This document shows positions 55,157-64,000 of a stretch of 64,000 bases of DNA, one piece after another. The stretch is taken from the NCBI GenBank assembly GCA_024642245.1, contig JAHEBM010000001.1, forward strand, positions 62,001-126,000. The letters are read 5' to 3'. Each line of letters opens with the position of its first letter. Position 1 is the stretch's first letter. Made by a program: the position numbers and the translations under genes. The notes under the pieces are model-generated. The model was not told the DNA's origin. It searched no databases and was given only the letters and a program-made list of their open reading frames with translations. This DNA comes from Haliea sp. Its GTDB lineage: Bacteria > Pseudomonadota > Gammaproteobacteria > Pseudomonadales > Halieaceae.

Positions 55157-55759
55157 CTATACCTTGCGCCACAGCAACAGGCGATTGTTGGCCGGCATCT
55201 CGTGATCGGCCTGCAGGCTGAAGCCCGCGCGCCCGGCCAGTGTGTTCACCGCATCAAAATCCCGAATGGCGCTCTGGGGGTGCTGCTGTGCCAGCCATTG
55301 GTCGAATCGGGCGTTGCTGGGGCTGGTGTACTGGCCGCCATAGTTGAAAGGGCCGTAAATCGCCAGCAATGTATCGGCGCCGGCCTGTCTGGCCAGGGCG
55401 GCGAAGCACTGCTCCACCGCGGGAAATGACATGATATGCAGGCTGTTGGCGCTGAACAGTGCGTCGGGGACAGCCACCGGCCAGGGATCGGCCCGCACAT
55501 CCAGCGCCAGCGGCGGCAGCAGGTTATTACCGGTGTACGCGGCGCAGCGCGGTTGCAGAACCGGCAGGTTACCGGGCAGTTCGGTAGGCTGCCACTGCAA
55601 CCAGGGCATATTGGCCGCAAAGTGGCAGGCATGCTGGCCGGTGCCGCTGGCGATTTCCAGCACAGCGCGCCGATCGGCAAAGGCCTGACACAACACCTCC
55701 AGGATGAAATCCTTATTGTTTTCGCAGGACTGGGAAAAAGGCAAAGCGTCCGGGTTCAC
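55157..55759 (-). CDS. DUF938 family SAM-dependent methyltransferase
   Basis: SQSCENNKDFILEVLCQAFADRRAVLEIASGTGQHACHFA, YGPFNYGGQYTSPSNARFDQWL. Confidence 0.9.
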   Translation of the reverse strand: MNPDALPFSQSCENNKDFILEVLCQAFADRRAVLEIASGTGQHACHFAANMPWLQWQPTELPGNLPVLQPRCAAYTGNNLLPPLALDVRADPWPVAVPDALFSANSLHIMSFPAVEQCFAALARQAGADTLLAIYGPFNYGGQYTSPSNARFDQWLAQQHPQSAIRDFDAVNTLAGRAGFSLQADHEMPANNRLLLWRKV

Positions 55760-55761
55760 GT

Positions 55762-56547
55762 TCAGGTCGCCGCGGGAGGTGCATCGCGGGTGAACACCAG
55801 CTCCCGGGCTGTGGACTCGGACGCGCTGTAGCGATAACCGTCACCCCTGAACTTCTTCAGGCCAGCGGGATCATTGAGTTCACGATCGATGATAAAGCGC
55901 GCCATTTGACCCCGGGCTTTTTTCGCGAAGAAGCTGATGATCTTGTACTTGCCCGCCTTCAGGTCCTTGAACACCGGGGTGATGATTTCGGCATCGAGGG
56001 CGCGAGGCCGGATGACCTGGAAATATTCGTTCGAAGCGAGGTTGACGAGGACTTTCGAACCGGATTTTTTCAGCTCACGGTTAAGCTCGACGGTAATGGC
56101 ATCGCCCCAGAATTCGTAGAGGTTGCGCCCACCACGGTTCGCGAACTTCAGGCCCATTTCAAGCCGGTAGGGCTGCATCAGGTCAAGCGGGCGCAACATG
56201 CCGTATAAACCGGAAAGAATGCGCAGGTGCTGCTGGGCAAAACCCAGGCCAGAGGAATCCAGGCTGTCCGCGTCCAAGCCAGTGTAAACGTCGCCCCGGA
56301 AGGCGAGTATGGCCTGCTTGGCATTGGCCAGGCTGAAGGGTACTCCCCAATCCATAAAACGCCGGTGATTCAACGCCGCTATCTTCTCGCTAACGCCCAT
56401 CAACTCGCGGATATCGGCAGGGTCGAGCACGCGGGCATCATCCACCAGGTCGGCAGAGCGTTCCAGGAAACGCGGCTGGGTTGACTTGCGGGTGGTTGGG
56501 GGGGTGTCGAAATCCAGCGTCTTGGCCGGGGAAATTACCGTCAACAT
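55762..56547 (-). CDS. yaaA: peroxide stress protein YaaA (UPF0246)
   Basis: MLTVISPAKTLDFDTP, FRGDVYTGLDADSL, KYKIISFFAKKARGQMARFII. Confidence 0.95.
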   Translation of the reverse strand: MLTVISPAKTLDFDTPPTTRKSTQPRFLERSADLVDDARVLDPADIRELMGVSEKIAALNHRRFMDWGVPFSLANAKQAILAFRGDVYTGLDADSLDSSGLGFAQQHLRILSGLYGMLRPLDLMQPYRLEMGLKFANRGGRNLYEFWGDAITVELNRELKKSGSKVLVNLASNEYFQVIRPRALDAEIITPVFKDLKAGKYKIISFFAKKARGQMARFIIDRELNDPAGLKKFRGDGYRYSASESTARELVFTRDAPPAAT

Positions 56548-56647
56548 ATCTATGATTCCGTGTCAGGAAGCCGGTCTGAATAAGTTTTCACGTCGGGGAA
56601 GTGGCTATGATACTCTGCGCCACAATAATCAAAAAGACTTATCAGAC

Positions 56648-57163
56648 ATGAGTCTACTACGCGCAACTGTGCATTACATTGACGTTTTCACCGATCGCAC
56701 CGGTCGCCTGCTGGCGTGGCTGGTGCTGGCCATGGCCCTGCTGACGACCGTGGTAGTGGTTATGCGATACGGCTTCAGTTACGGCTCGATAATGGCGCAG
56801 GAAGCCGTTACCTATATGCATGGTTGCCTGTTCATGCTGGGAACCGCCTACGCGCTCAAGAGCGAATCACATGTGCGCGTGGATATTTTCTATCGCGGTT
56901 TCAGCGCACGCACCAAAGCCTGGGTAAACAGTCTCGGTGGCATCGTCTTCCTGATGCCCCTGTGTGCTTTTATCGGTTTTTCCAGCTGGAACTACGTGAG
57001 TGAATCCTGGTTGATACGCGAAACCTCACCGGAGCCGGGAGGTATCCCCGCCGTATTCCTGCTCAAGAGCGTAATCCCGCTGATGGCATTCAACCTTTTT
57101 CTCCAGGGACTAGCGGAGACCTTGCGCAGCGCCCTGATACTGGTGGAGCCGCAGTCCGCATAA
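56648..57163 (+). CDS. TRAP transporter small permease subunit (DctQ)
   Basis: Four-TM protein; VRVDIFYRGFSARTKAWVNSLGGIVFLMPLCAFIGFSSWNYVSESW. Confidence 0.9.
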   Translation: MSLLRATVHYIDVFTDRTGRLLAWLVLAMALLTTVVVVMRYGFSYGSIMAQEAVTYMHGCLFMLGTAYALKSESHVRVDIFYRGFSARTKAWVNSLGGIVFLMPLCAFIGFSSWNYVSESWLIRETSPEPGGIPAVFLLKSVIPLMAFNLFLQGLAETLRSALILVEPQSA

Positions 57164-58524
57164 TGGATTATATCTCGCTCTATATGTTCCTGGCGGTTTG
57201 CCTGATGCTTATGTTCGGCTACCCGGTCGCTTTCACCCTGGCCGGCACCGCGCTGGGTTTCGCGGCTGCCGGAATTCTCACCGGCCACTTCGATGCCAGT
57301 TTTCTCGCCGCATTGCCGGGCCGCATATTCGGGACCATGAGTAACGACACGCTTATCGCGGTGCCGCTGTTCATCCTCATGGGAGTCATACTGGAAAAAT
57401 CCCGGGTGGCCGAAGAGTTGCTGGGAAGCATGGCAAAACTGTTTGGCACCATGCGTGGCGGCCTGGGTATCTCCGTCGTGGTGGTCGGTATGCTGCTTGC
57501 TGCCAGTACCGGCATCGTCGGCGCCACGGTGGTGACAATGGGGCTTCTCTCATTACCCTCAATGCTCAAGGCCGGCTACCGGCCGTCACTGGCCGCCGGT
57601 ACCATTTGCGCCACCGGGACCCTCGGGCAGATCATTCCGCCGTCCATCGCCCTGGTACTGCTGGGCGACATACTCTCCAATGCCTACCAACGCGCCCAGC
57701 TGAAAATGGACATCTTCAACCCCCAGACAGTGTCCGTGGGTGACCTGTTCGTCGGGGCGCTGATACCGGGAACAATGCTGGTCGGCATGTACATCCTCTA
57801 CCTGCTGGTTTACGCGCGCCTGAAGCCCAACGCCGCACCTGCCGCTGAAGTGGAGCACACCACTGCCATCGAGATCATGAAAGGGCTGCTGCCACCGCTG
57901 GTCCTGATCCTGCTGGTACTGGGGTCAATACTATCCGGAGCCGCAACACCTACCGAAGCAGCGGGTATCGGCGCAAGCGGTGCGCTTGTGCTGGCCTTCG
58001 GAAAAAGGCAGATGGACGTGGCGCGCTTGCGAGAGGTCGTGGTCAACACCATGGAGGTGACCGCGATGGTGTTCCTGATCCTCATAGGTGCCGCCGTATT
58101 CTCTCTCGTATTTCGTGGTTTTGGCGGCGAGGAATTAATCCACCAGTTTTTTATGGATCTTCCCGGCGGTGTGGTCGCAGCGACCCTGATCGTCATGCTG
58201 GTGATCTTCCTGCTGGGCTTTATCCTGGATTTTATCGAGATCACTTTCGTGGTCGTACCCATCGTGGGCCCCATCCTGCTGACCATGGGTGTGGATCCGA
58301 TATGGCTGGGTATCATGATCGCATTGAACCTGCAGACCTCGTTCCTCACGCCACCGTTCGGGTTCGCACTTTTCTACCTGCGTGGGGTTGCCCCGCCGGA
58401 GCTCACGACCGGCGCTATCTACCGCGGTGTTGTTCCCTTTATACTGATCCAGATCCTCGCCATGGTGGCCCTGTGGTATTGGCCGGCGATGGCTACCTGG
58501 CTGCCAGCACTGCTTAAAAACTAG
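57163..58524 (+). CDS. TRAP transporter large permease subunit (DctM)
   Basis: LMLMFGYPVAFTLAGTALGFA, ATGTLGQIIPPSIALVLLGDI, LQTSFLTPPFGFALFYLRGVAP. Confidence 0.95.
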   Translation: MDYISLYMFLAVCLMLMFGYPVAFTLAGTALGFAAAGILTGHFDASFLAALPGRIFGTMSNDTLIAVPLFILMGVILEKSRVAEELLGSMAKLFGTMRGGLGISVVVVGMLLAASTGIVGATVVTMGLLSLPSMLKAGYRPSLAAGTICATGTLGQIIPPSIALVLLGDILSNAYQRAQLKMDIFNPQTVSVGDLFVGALIPGTMLVGMYILYLLVYARLKPNAAPAAEVEHTTAIEIMKGLLPPLVLILLVLGSILSGAATPTEAAGIGASGALVLAFGKRQMDVARLREVVVNTMEVTAMVFLILIGAAVFSLVFRGFGGEELIHQFFMDLPGGVVAATLIVMLVIFLLGFILDFIEITFVVVPIVGPILLTMGVDPIWLGIMIALNLQTSFLTPPFGFALFYLRGVAPPELTTGAIYRGVVPFILIQILAMVALWYWPAMATWLPALLKN

Positions 58525-58587
58525 TCTGGTGTACCGCTGGAAGAAACATTGCGGCAATAAGCGACCAACAATAATTAGGCCTATACC

Positions 58588-58980
58588 ATGAGCGACATCG
58601 ACAGCGCACCAGTTCCCCAGGGTGACCTCGCCCTGCAGACCGTAGCCATGCCGAAGGATACCAATGCCAACGGCGACATCTTCGGTGGCTGGCTATTGTC
58701 ACAAATGGATATCGCCGGCATGGTCACCGCCAGCGAGGTGGCCGGCGGCCGCGTGGCGACGGTGGCTATTGACGGCATGGCATTCCTGACCCCGGTTCAC
58801 GTGGGAGCGGTCGTTTCCTGCTACTGCGACGTGCTGGAGATAGGCCGCAGTTCCATTCGCATCGTAGTGGAAGTGTGGATCAATTCGCCCCACGACGGTG
58901 AGCCGCTCAAGGTAACCGAAGGTGAGTTTGTCTTCGTCGCCATCGACCAGTCCGGGCGGACCAGGGCAATCCAGAACTAG
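58588..58980 (+). CDS. YciA-like acyl-CoA thioesterase (hotdog fold)
   Basis: LQTVAMPKDTNANGDIFGGWLLSQMDIAGMVTASEVAGGRVATVAIDGMAFLTPVHVGAVVSCYC. Confidence 0.92.
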   Translation: MSDIDSAPVPQGDLALQTVAMPKDTNANGDIFGGWLLSQMDIAGMVTASEVAGGRVATVAIDGMAFLTPVHVGAVVSCYCDVLEIGRSSIRIVVEVWINSPHDGEPLKVTEGEFVFVAIDQSGRTRAIQN

Positions 58981-59034
58981 TGTCGCACTGCCTCTGGATA
59001 TGCCAATAAGCAGACAGCGCCCGTCCCACGAAAA

Positions 59035-60204
59035 CTACTCTGTCGGCGCATCGATAACCTGGTCACGGGCGTTGATATACGACTGTTCGGAAATGTGGTG
59101 ATAGGCCCGGGCGCCATCGTAGAACTTCTTGTAGGACGTGTAGACTTTTGCCGCCATCGGGTCCTGGGCTACCAGCTGCCCCATCACCTTTTCACTGGCC
59201 CGGTAAAGGGCCAGCATGACGTCGTCGGGGAGTCGCCGCAGCTGGACCCCGTGATTGTTTACCAGGTCCTGCAGGGCGGCATTATTGCGCGCGGTAAACT
59301 CATCCAGCATATCCTGGTTCGCTGCCCTGGCGGCGTAGGTGACTATTGCCTGCAAATCCTCTGGTAGGGCGTCGAAAGAATCCTTGTTTACTATCAACTC
59401 CAGCATCGAGCCTGGCTCGTGCCAGCCGGGGTAGTAATAATATTTGGCCACCTCATGCAGGCCCAACGCCAGGTCATTGTAGGGGCCCACCCACTCGGTG
59501 GCATCAATCACACCCGTTTGCAGCGAGGTGTAAAGCTCGCCGCCCGGTATGCGCACCGCGGTGCCACCGGCCTCGGCAAATACATCCCCGGCCAGTCCCG
59601 GGATGCGCATTTTCAATCCCTTGAGGTCCTCGATGGAGTTAATTTCGCGGTTAAACCAACCCGCCATCTGTACACCGGTGCTGCCTCCGGCAAACGGTAT
59701 GAGATTAAAGGGCGCGTAGGCCTCGCGCCATAATTCCAGACCGCCACCGTAGTGAAACCAGCCGTTCATCTCCTGGGCATTCATTCCGAAAGGTATGGTG
59801 GTAAAAAATACCGATGCGGGGACCTTGCCCTTCCAGTAGTAGCTGGCCCCGTGACCTGCATCCGCAACACCCTGGGATACCGCGTCAAATACCTCGAAAG
59901 CCGGGACGATCTCGCCCGCGCCATAAACATGGACCTTGAGCCGACCAGCGCTCATTTCATCAACGTAGCGGGAAAAATTTTCTGCGGCGGAACCCAGCCC
60001 GGGAAAGTTCTTTGGCCAGGTGGTAATCATCTTCCACTGGTACCTCCCGACTTCCATCGCCGGGCCTGCGGTAACGACATTGTCCTCCTTTGCGCGACCT
60101 GTCGCCCACAAGCCCAGCACCAGTACCAGTGTGGCGACCAGCACCAGAATGACAAGTGGGGTAAACCGCTGCTCGAGTGTTCCTGCTGCCATACCCTGCT
60201 CCAT
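59035..60204 (-). CDS. TRAP transporter substrate-binding protein (DctP/TakP-like)
   Basis: YQWKMITTWPKNFPGLGSAAENFSRYVDEMSAGRLKVHVYGAGEIVPAFEVFDAVSQG, VIDATEWVGPYNDLALG; single N-terminal hydrophobic segment. Confidence 0.9.
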   Translation of the reverse strand: MEQGMAAGTLEQRFTPLVILVLVATLVLVLGLWATGRAKEDNVVTAGPAMEVGRYQWKMITTWPKNFPGLGSAAENFSRYVDEMSAGRLKVHVYGAGEIVPAFEVFDAVSQGVADAGHGASYYWKGKVPASVFFTTIPFGMNAQEMNGWFHYGGGLELWREAYAPFNLIPFAGGSTGVQMAGWFNREINSIEDLKGLKMRIPGLAGDVFAEAGGTAVRIPGGELYTSLQTGVIDATEWVGPYNDLALGLHEVAKYYYYPGWHEPGSMLELIVNKDSFDALPEDLQAIVTYAARAANQDMLDEFTARNNAALQDLVNNHGVQLRRLPDDVMLALYRASEKVMGQLVAQDPMAAKVYTSYKKFYDGARAYHHISEQSYINARDQVIDAPTE

Positions 60205-60233
60205 TCCTTTTTATATTGTTGTGCCTGTCACGC

Positions 60234-62384
60234 CTACATCAACTGCAAATTGGCGTATTGCAGCACCAGCCACTTGGTGCCATCCGTATCAAAATTAACC
60301 TGCACCCGGGCGCTTGCACCTCGCCCCTCAAAGTTTAGCACCACCCCCTCACCAAAGATCTGGTGGTATACCGGCTGCCCGAGACTGAGTTCGGTATCCG
60401 GGACCTGAGCGTGCATCATACTGCTGACCGGCCGCGCCACACTGCTGTGCAGGCGCACCTCCTGCAGCAGTTCTGCGGGAATTTCCCGGATAAATCGCGA
60501 CGGCGTGTTGAGGGTTTCACTGCCGTGCAGGCGCCTGCTCTCGGCATAGGTAATCATCAGCCTTGTCATCGCACGGGTAATACCCACGTAACACAGGCGA
60601 CGTTCCTCCTCCAGGCGCCCGGGTTCTTCGATCGACATGCGGTGGGGAAAGAGGTTCTCCTCCATACCCGCGAGAAACACCAACGGAAACTCCAGGCCCT
60701 TTGCGGAGTGCAGGGTCATCAACTGGACGCTGTCCTCGTGTTCGTCCGCCTGGGCATCACCGGCGTCCAGTGCCGCGTTGTCAAGGAACTGCTGCAGGGG
60801 CGAGAGATCGCCGTCCTCGGGGATAAACTGCTTGGCGGCGCTGACCAGCTCTTCCAGGTTTTCTACCCGCGCCTGGCCTTTCTCGCCTTTTTCCTTCTTG
60901 AAAAACTCGATGAGCCCGGAGCCCTGGATGGCATGCTCTGCCACCTCCTCCAGCGGCATCTCATCGGTACCGCAATCGAGCTCATTGATCAGGGCAATAA
61001 ATCCATCGAGCGCCCCCAGCGCCCGCGGGGGCAGGAGTTTCTCCTCCATGACAGCACCGATAGCCTGCCACAAAGGTATTTCCCTGCTACGGGCACAGTC
61101 GCGCACTACCTCCAGGGTCTTGCCCCCTATGCCCCTTGGGGGCGTGTTGATCACCCGCTCCACCGCGGCATCGTCTCCCCGGTTTAGCAGAAGGCGCAGG
61201 TAGGCCAGGGCGTTGCGAATTTCCATTCGCTCGTAAAAGCGCTGGCCACCATAGATACGGTAGGGCATCTGGGCCCGAATCAGCGCCTCTTCAAGTACCC
61301 GGGACTGGGCATTGGAGCGATAGAGAATCGCGGTTGAGGCGCGCTCATTCCCGGCAGCGGTCCACTGCTCGATCTGCTCCACGATAAAGCGCGCTTCATC
61401 CTGCTCATTGAAACCTGCATAGAGCGTAATTGGCTCCCCGGACTCCCCGGCTGTCCACAGCTCCTTGCCGAGGCGGCCCTGGTTGTTCGCGATGACACCG
61501 TTGGCCGCCCGCAGGATGGTCTGGCTGGAGCGGTAGTTCTGCTCCAGGCGCACCGTTTTCGTACCGGAAAAATCTTCGGTAAACCGCTGAATATTTTCGA
61601 TTTTTGCACCGCGCCAGCCGTAGATGGACTGGTCGTCATCGCCCACCGCAACCACCGGGATATGCTTGCCCGCAAGCACCCGCAGCCAGGCGTATTGAAT
61701 AGTATTGGTGTCCTGGAACTCATCCACCAGGATCTGCCGGAAGCGGCCCTGGTAGTGCCGCAGGACGTCGGGGCTTTGCAGCCATAATTCGTGGGCGCGC
61801 AATAGCAGCTCGGCAAAGTCCACCATACCGCCCCGTTCACAGGCCAGCTCATAGGCGCGGTATACCTGCACCATGGTATGGGCAAACAGGTCACCGGGCG
61901 GCGCTTCAATATGCGCAGAGCGCAGTCCCTCGTCCTTTTGTGCGTTGATATACCACTGGGCCTGCCGCGGCGGCCAGCGCGATTCATCGAGTTCCAGTTC
62001 ACGGCAAACGCGTTTTACCAGGCGAAGCTGGTCGTCACTGTCGAGGATCTGGAAGTTCTGCGGCAGCCCCGCCTCCTTCCAGTGCGCCTTGAGCAGTCGA
62101 TGAGCCAGGCCGTGAAACGTCCCCACCCACATACCGTGGGATGGAACCTGCAGCATTTCCTCGATACGGCCACGCATCTCCCGCGCCGCCTTGTTGGTAA
62201 AGGTTACCGCGAGTATCGACCAGGGTGAAAAACCCTCGGCACGGATCAGCCAGGCAATACGGTGAACCAGCACCCGTGTCTTACCGCTGCCGGCTCCCGC
62301 GAGCACCAGCATGTTCTGGTTGTCGGCGGCTACGGCATCGCGCTGGGCGTCATTGAGAGGGGAGAGAATATCAGATACATCCAT
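60234..62384 (-). CDS. uvrD: DNA helicase II UvrD
   Basis: ILSPLNDAQRDAVAADNQNMLVLAGAGSGKTRVLVHRIAWLI, DEFQDTNTIQYAWLRVL, GDDDQSIYGWRGA, TLHSAKGLEFPLVFLAGMEE. Confidence 0.96.
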   Translation of the reverse strand: MDVSDILSPLNDAQRDAVAADNQNMLVLAGAGSGKTRVLVHRIAWLIRAEGFSPWSILAVTFTNKAAREMRGRIEEMLQVPSHGMWVGTFHGLAHRLLKAHWKEAGLPQNFQILDSDDQLRLVKRVCRELELDESRWPPRQAQWYINAQKDEGLRSAHIEAPPGDLFAHTMVQVYRAYELACERGGMVDFAELLLRAHELWLQSPDVLRHYQGRFRQILVDEFQDTNTIQYAWLRVLAGKHIPVVAVGDDDQSIYGWRGAKIENIQRFTEDFSGTKTVRLEQNYRSSQTILRAANGVIANNQGRLGKELWTAGESGEPITLYAGFNEQDEARFIVEQIEQWTAAGNERASTAILYRSNAQSRVLEEALIRAQMPYRIYGGQRFYERMEIRNALAYLRLLLNRGDDAAVERVINTPPRGIGGKTLEVVRDCARSREIPLWQAIGAVMEEKLLPPRALGALDGFIALINELDCGTDEMPLEEVAEHAIQGSGLIEFFKKEKGEKGQARVENLEELVSAAKQFIPEDGDLSPLQQFLDNAALDAGDAQADEHEDSVQLMTLHSAKGLEFPLVFLAGMEENLFPHRMSIEEPGRLEEERRLCYVGITRAMTRLMITYAESRRLHGSETLNTPSRFIREIPAELLQEVRLHSSVARPVSSMMHAQVPDTELSLGQPVYHQIFGEGVVLNFEGRGASARVQVNFDTDGTKWLVLQYANLQLM

Positions 62385-62522
62385 GCCTGCATTCTAACCA
62401 AATTAATGACGGGCAACACGACCCTGCAGCCCTCGGGCTGAATTTTATGGGCCTGAGGTAATTGGTACTTGGGTCTGCTACTATCTGCGAGGTTTTTTCT
62501 TCCAGACAGGCCGTGCCAGCCC

Positions 62523-63656
62523 ATGAATGACAACGAATCGCACCGCAAGCCCGCCAGTGACAAATCCGGGGCCGACTCCAAGCGAGGCGACCCCCTCGAT
62601 GCCACCCCCGGAGACCGGCGACGGGAACCCGTGTTCACGGATTTTGACGAGGATGAAGACTACGAGGAGTCTGATCGCGATACCGATTACGCATCCGCCT
62701 ACGAAGAAGACTCCGAGGACGATGAATACCTGGAACCGCTGGAAGACGAGGAGCCTGATGACGTCACGACAGAGTGGCAGGTACTGGGTGACCCGGCTCC
62801 CCGGCCCCGCGACACGGGCGGAAACCCCTGGGATGTAAAGGACCCGGCTGGAAAAGATGAAGAGGATGAGCACGGGTTTGACGACGAAGAAGCTGCCGAA
62901 TTGGCAAGCGCAGAGTCTGACCTGTTCGAGGATGATGAGCTGGTCGAAGACGAGTCCCTCGAAGGCTGGGATGAGGAAGAAGAGTACCCGGACGACGTCG
63001 AGGACTATGAGATAGAGCACGAGGAACGCGCACACAGCTGGCCACTGGGCCTGGTGATCGTGGGTGTTGTAGCGCTGGTATTGCTTGCCGCCGGGGGATA
63101 CGGCGTCATCCAGCAACGCTCGGCAACCCAGGAAGAAATTCGCCAGCTGCAAGCCACGCTCGCCACGGCGGCCAACCCCGCGGAGGTCGCTGCCAACAGG
63201 GAAGCGCTGCGAGAAATGGAGGAGCTCAATACAAAGTACCAGGCTACGATTGACAACCTGACCCTGGAAAACAGGCGCCTTACCGACATCGTGACAGGGC
63301 TGGAAAAACAACTGGCGTCCAGCAAGGCGGCAGCACCCAGGTCACCTGCGCCAAAACCTGCCCCGGCCAGGGCCGCTCCGGCAAAAACAGCACCCAAACC
63401 CGCCAGCGCGACCGGCACCGGGGGGGACTGGTTTGTGAACTTCAGTTCCTACGCCCAGCGCAGCGTTGCCGAGGACTGGGCCAGAAAACTGCGGCCCTCC
63501 GCTGGCAGGGCGGTGGTAGCGGTCAGCACCAAGGATGGCAAGACTTTTTACCGTGTACGAATCGTAGGTCTGGCTGATCGCACACAGGCCCAGAAAGTCG
63601 CCGGGCAACTGGCATCTGCCTACAAACTGCCACCACTATGGGTAGGTGCGGAATAG
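62523..63656 (+). CDS. SPOR-domain membrane protein with strongly acidic cytoplasmic N-terminus
   Basis: ~165 aa D/E-rich N-terminus, TM (WPLGLVIVGVVALVLLAAGGYGV), coiled-coil, Pro/Ala linker, SPOR-like GGDWFVNFSSYAQRSVAEDWARKL..FYRVRIVGLADRTQAQKVAGQL. Confidence 0.85.
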   Translation: MNDNESHRKPASDKSGADSKRGDPLDATPGDRRREPVFTDFDEDEDYEESDRDTDYASAYEEDSEDDEYLEPLEDEEPDDVTTEWQVLGDPAPRPRDTGGNPWDVKDPAGKDEEDEHGFDDEEAAELASAESDLFEDDELVEDESLEGWDEEEEYPDDVEDYEIEHEERAHSWPLGLVIVGVVALVLLAAGGYGVIQQRSATQEEIRQLQATLATAANPAEVAANREALREMEELNTKYQATIDNLTLENRRLTDIVTGLEKQLASSKAAAPRSPAPKPAPARAAPAKTAPKPASATGTGGDWFVNFSSYAQRSVAEDWARKLRPSAGRAVVAVSTKDGKTFYRVRIVGLADRTQAQKVAGQLASAYKLPPLWVGAE

Positions 63657-63730
63657 TTTAAACCCCGGGCTCTTGGCAGGTGCCCGGTGTCCTGTTAATG
63701 TTTTCACGTCTATCAAGGAGAGGTTTTGCT

Positions 63731-64000
63731 ATGAAGAAATTGCCGTTTACAGCATTGGGCCTGGCACTGGCACTGGGAAGTACTGTCAGTATCGCAGCAG
63801 ACTGCACCGCTCCCACTGCGCCACAGGTGGCCGAGGGTAAAAGCTCCAGCCTGGAGCAAATGCTGGCAAGCCAGAAGGCCGTTAAAGAATTCCAGGCTGC
63901 CAACCTTGCCTATATGGGTTGTCTTGAACCTTTGCTCACCGCCGCCGAGGAAGCCGTCACGGCAGGTACGGAGGGGGCAGCCGAGACCTACCAGAAAATC
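63731..64000 (+). CDS. exported hypothetical protein, truncated by window edge
   Basis: MKKLPFTALGLALALGSTVSIAADCTAPTAPQVAEGKSSSLEQMLASQKAVKEFQAANLAYMGCL; signal peptide and good RBS (aaggagag). Confidence 0.7.
   Translation, partial: MKKLPFTALGLALALGSTVSIAADCTAPTAPQVAEGKSSSLEQMLASQKAVKEFQAANLAYMGCLEPLLTAAEEAVTAGTEGAAETYQKI

Noticed and set aside
62385-62522. Hairpin CAGCC-CTCG-GGCTG plus AATTTTAT as a terminator
   Set aside because: Lies between divergent genes (uvrD and the SPOR gene), so a terminator makes little sense; the stem is short.

Overview
This 64 kb window is a dense, ordinary-looking chromosomal segment from a GC-rich gammaproteobacterium. Its gene order strongly recalls Pseudomonas-type chromosomes, and I infer a marine gammaproteobacterium of the Halieaceae/OM60 kind. 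It carries housekeeping clusters: fba-pgk-epd-tkt; an ArsR-methyltransferase regulator with metK-ahcY-metF-rsmE; gshB-tonB-yqgE-ruvX with pilTU; yggS-proC-yggT-metXW-rdgB-hemW; trmB; rpoH-ftsXEY-rsmD-coaD; mutM-rpmGB-radC-coaBC-algC-argB-slmA; pyrE-crc-rph-yicC-gmk-rpoZ-spoT-ridA-recG; rubredoxin/rubredoxin reductase-ubiC-ubiA; a TRAP transporter; uvrD; and a SPOR-domain protein. I see no mobile elements, CRISPR arrays, rRNA or convincing tRNAs. The most interesting signals are regulatory. (1) A perfect CIRCE element (TTAGCACTC-N9-GAGTGCTAA) sits directly upstream of rpoH and overlaps a sigma-E-like promoter (GGAACTT-N15-TCTAA). (2) A perfect 10+10 bp palindrome (CTATATCAAA-TTAT-TTTGATATAG) lies between tkt and the ArsR-methyltransferase/SAM-cycle operon and is a likely SahR-type operator. 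Other leads are a Crc-like protein with lost nuclease catalytic residues, a membrane-anchored sensor/AlgC fusion with no dut gene in its usual place, a rubredoxin-rubredoxin reductase fusion, and a very acidic membrane SPOR protein. All family names come from reading the translations; no searches were run.
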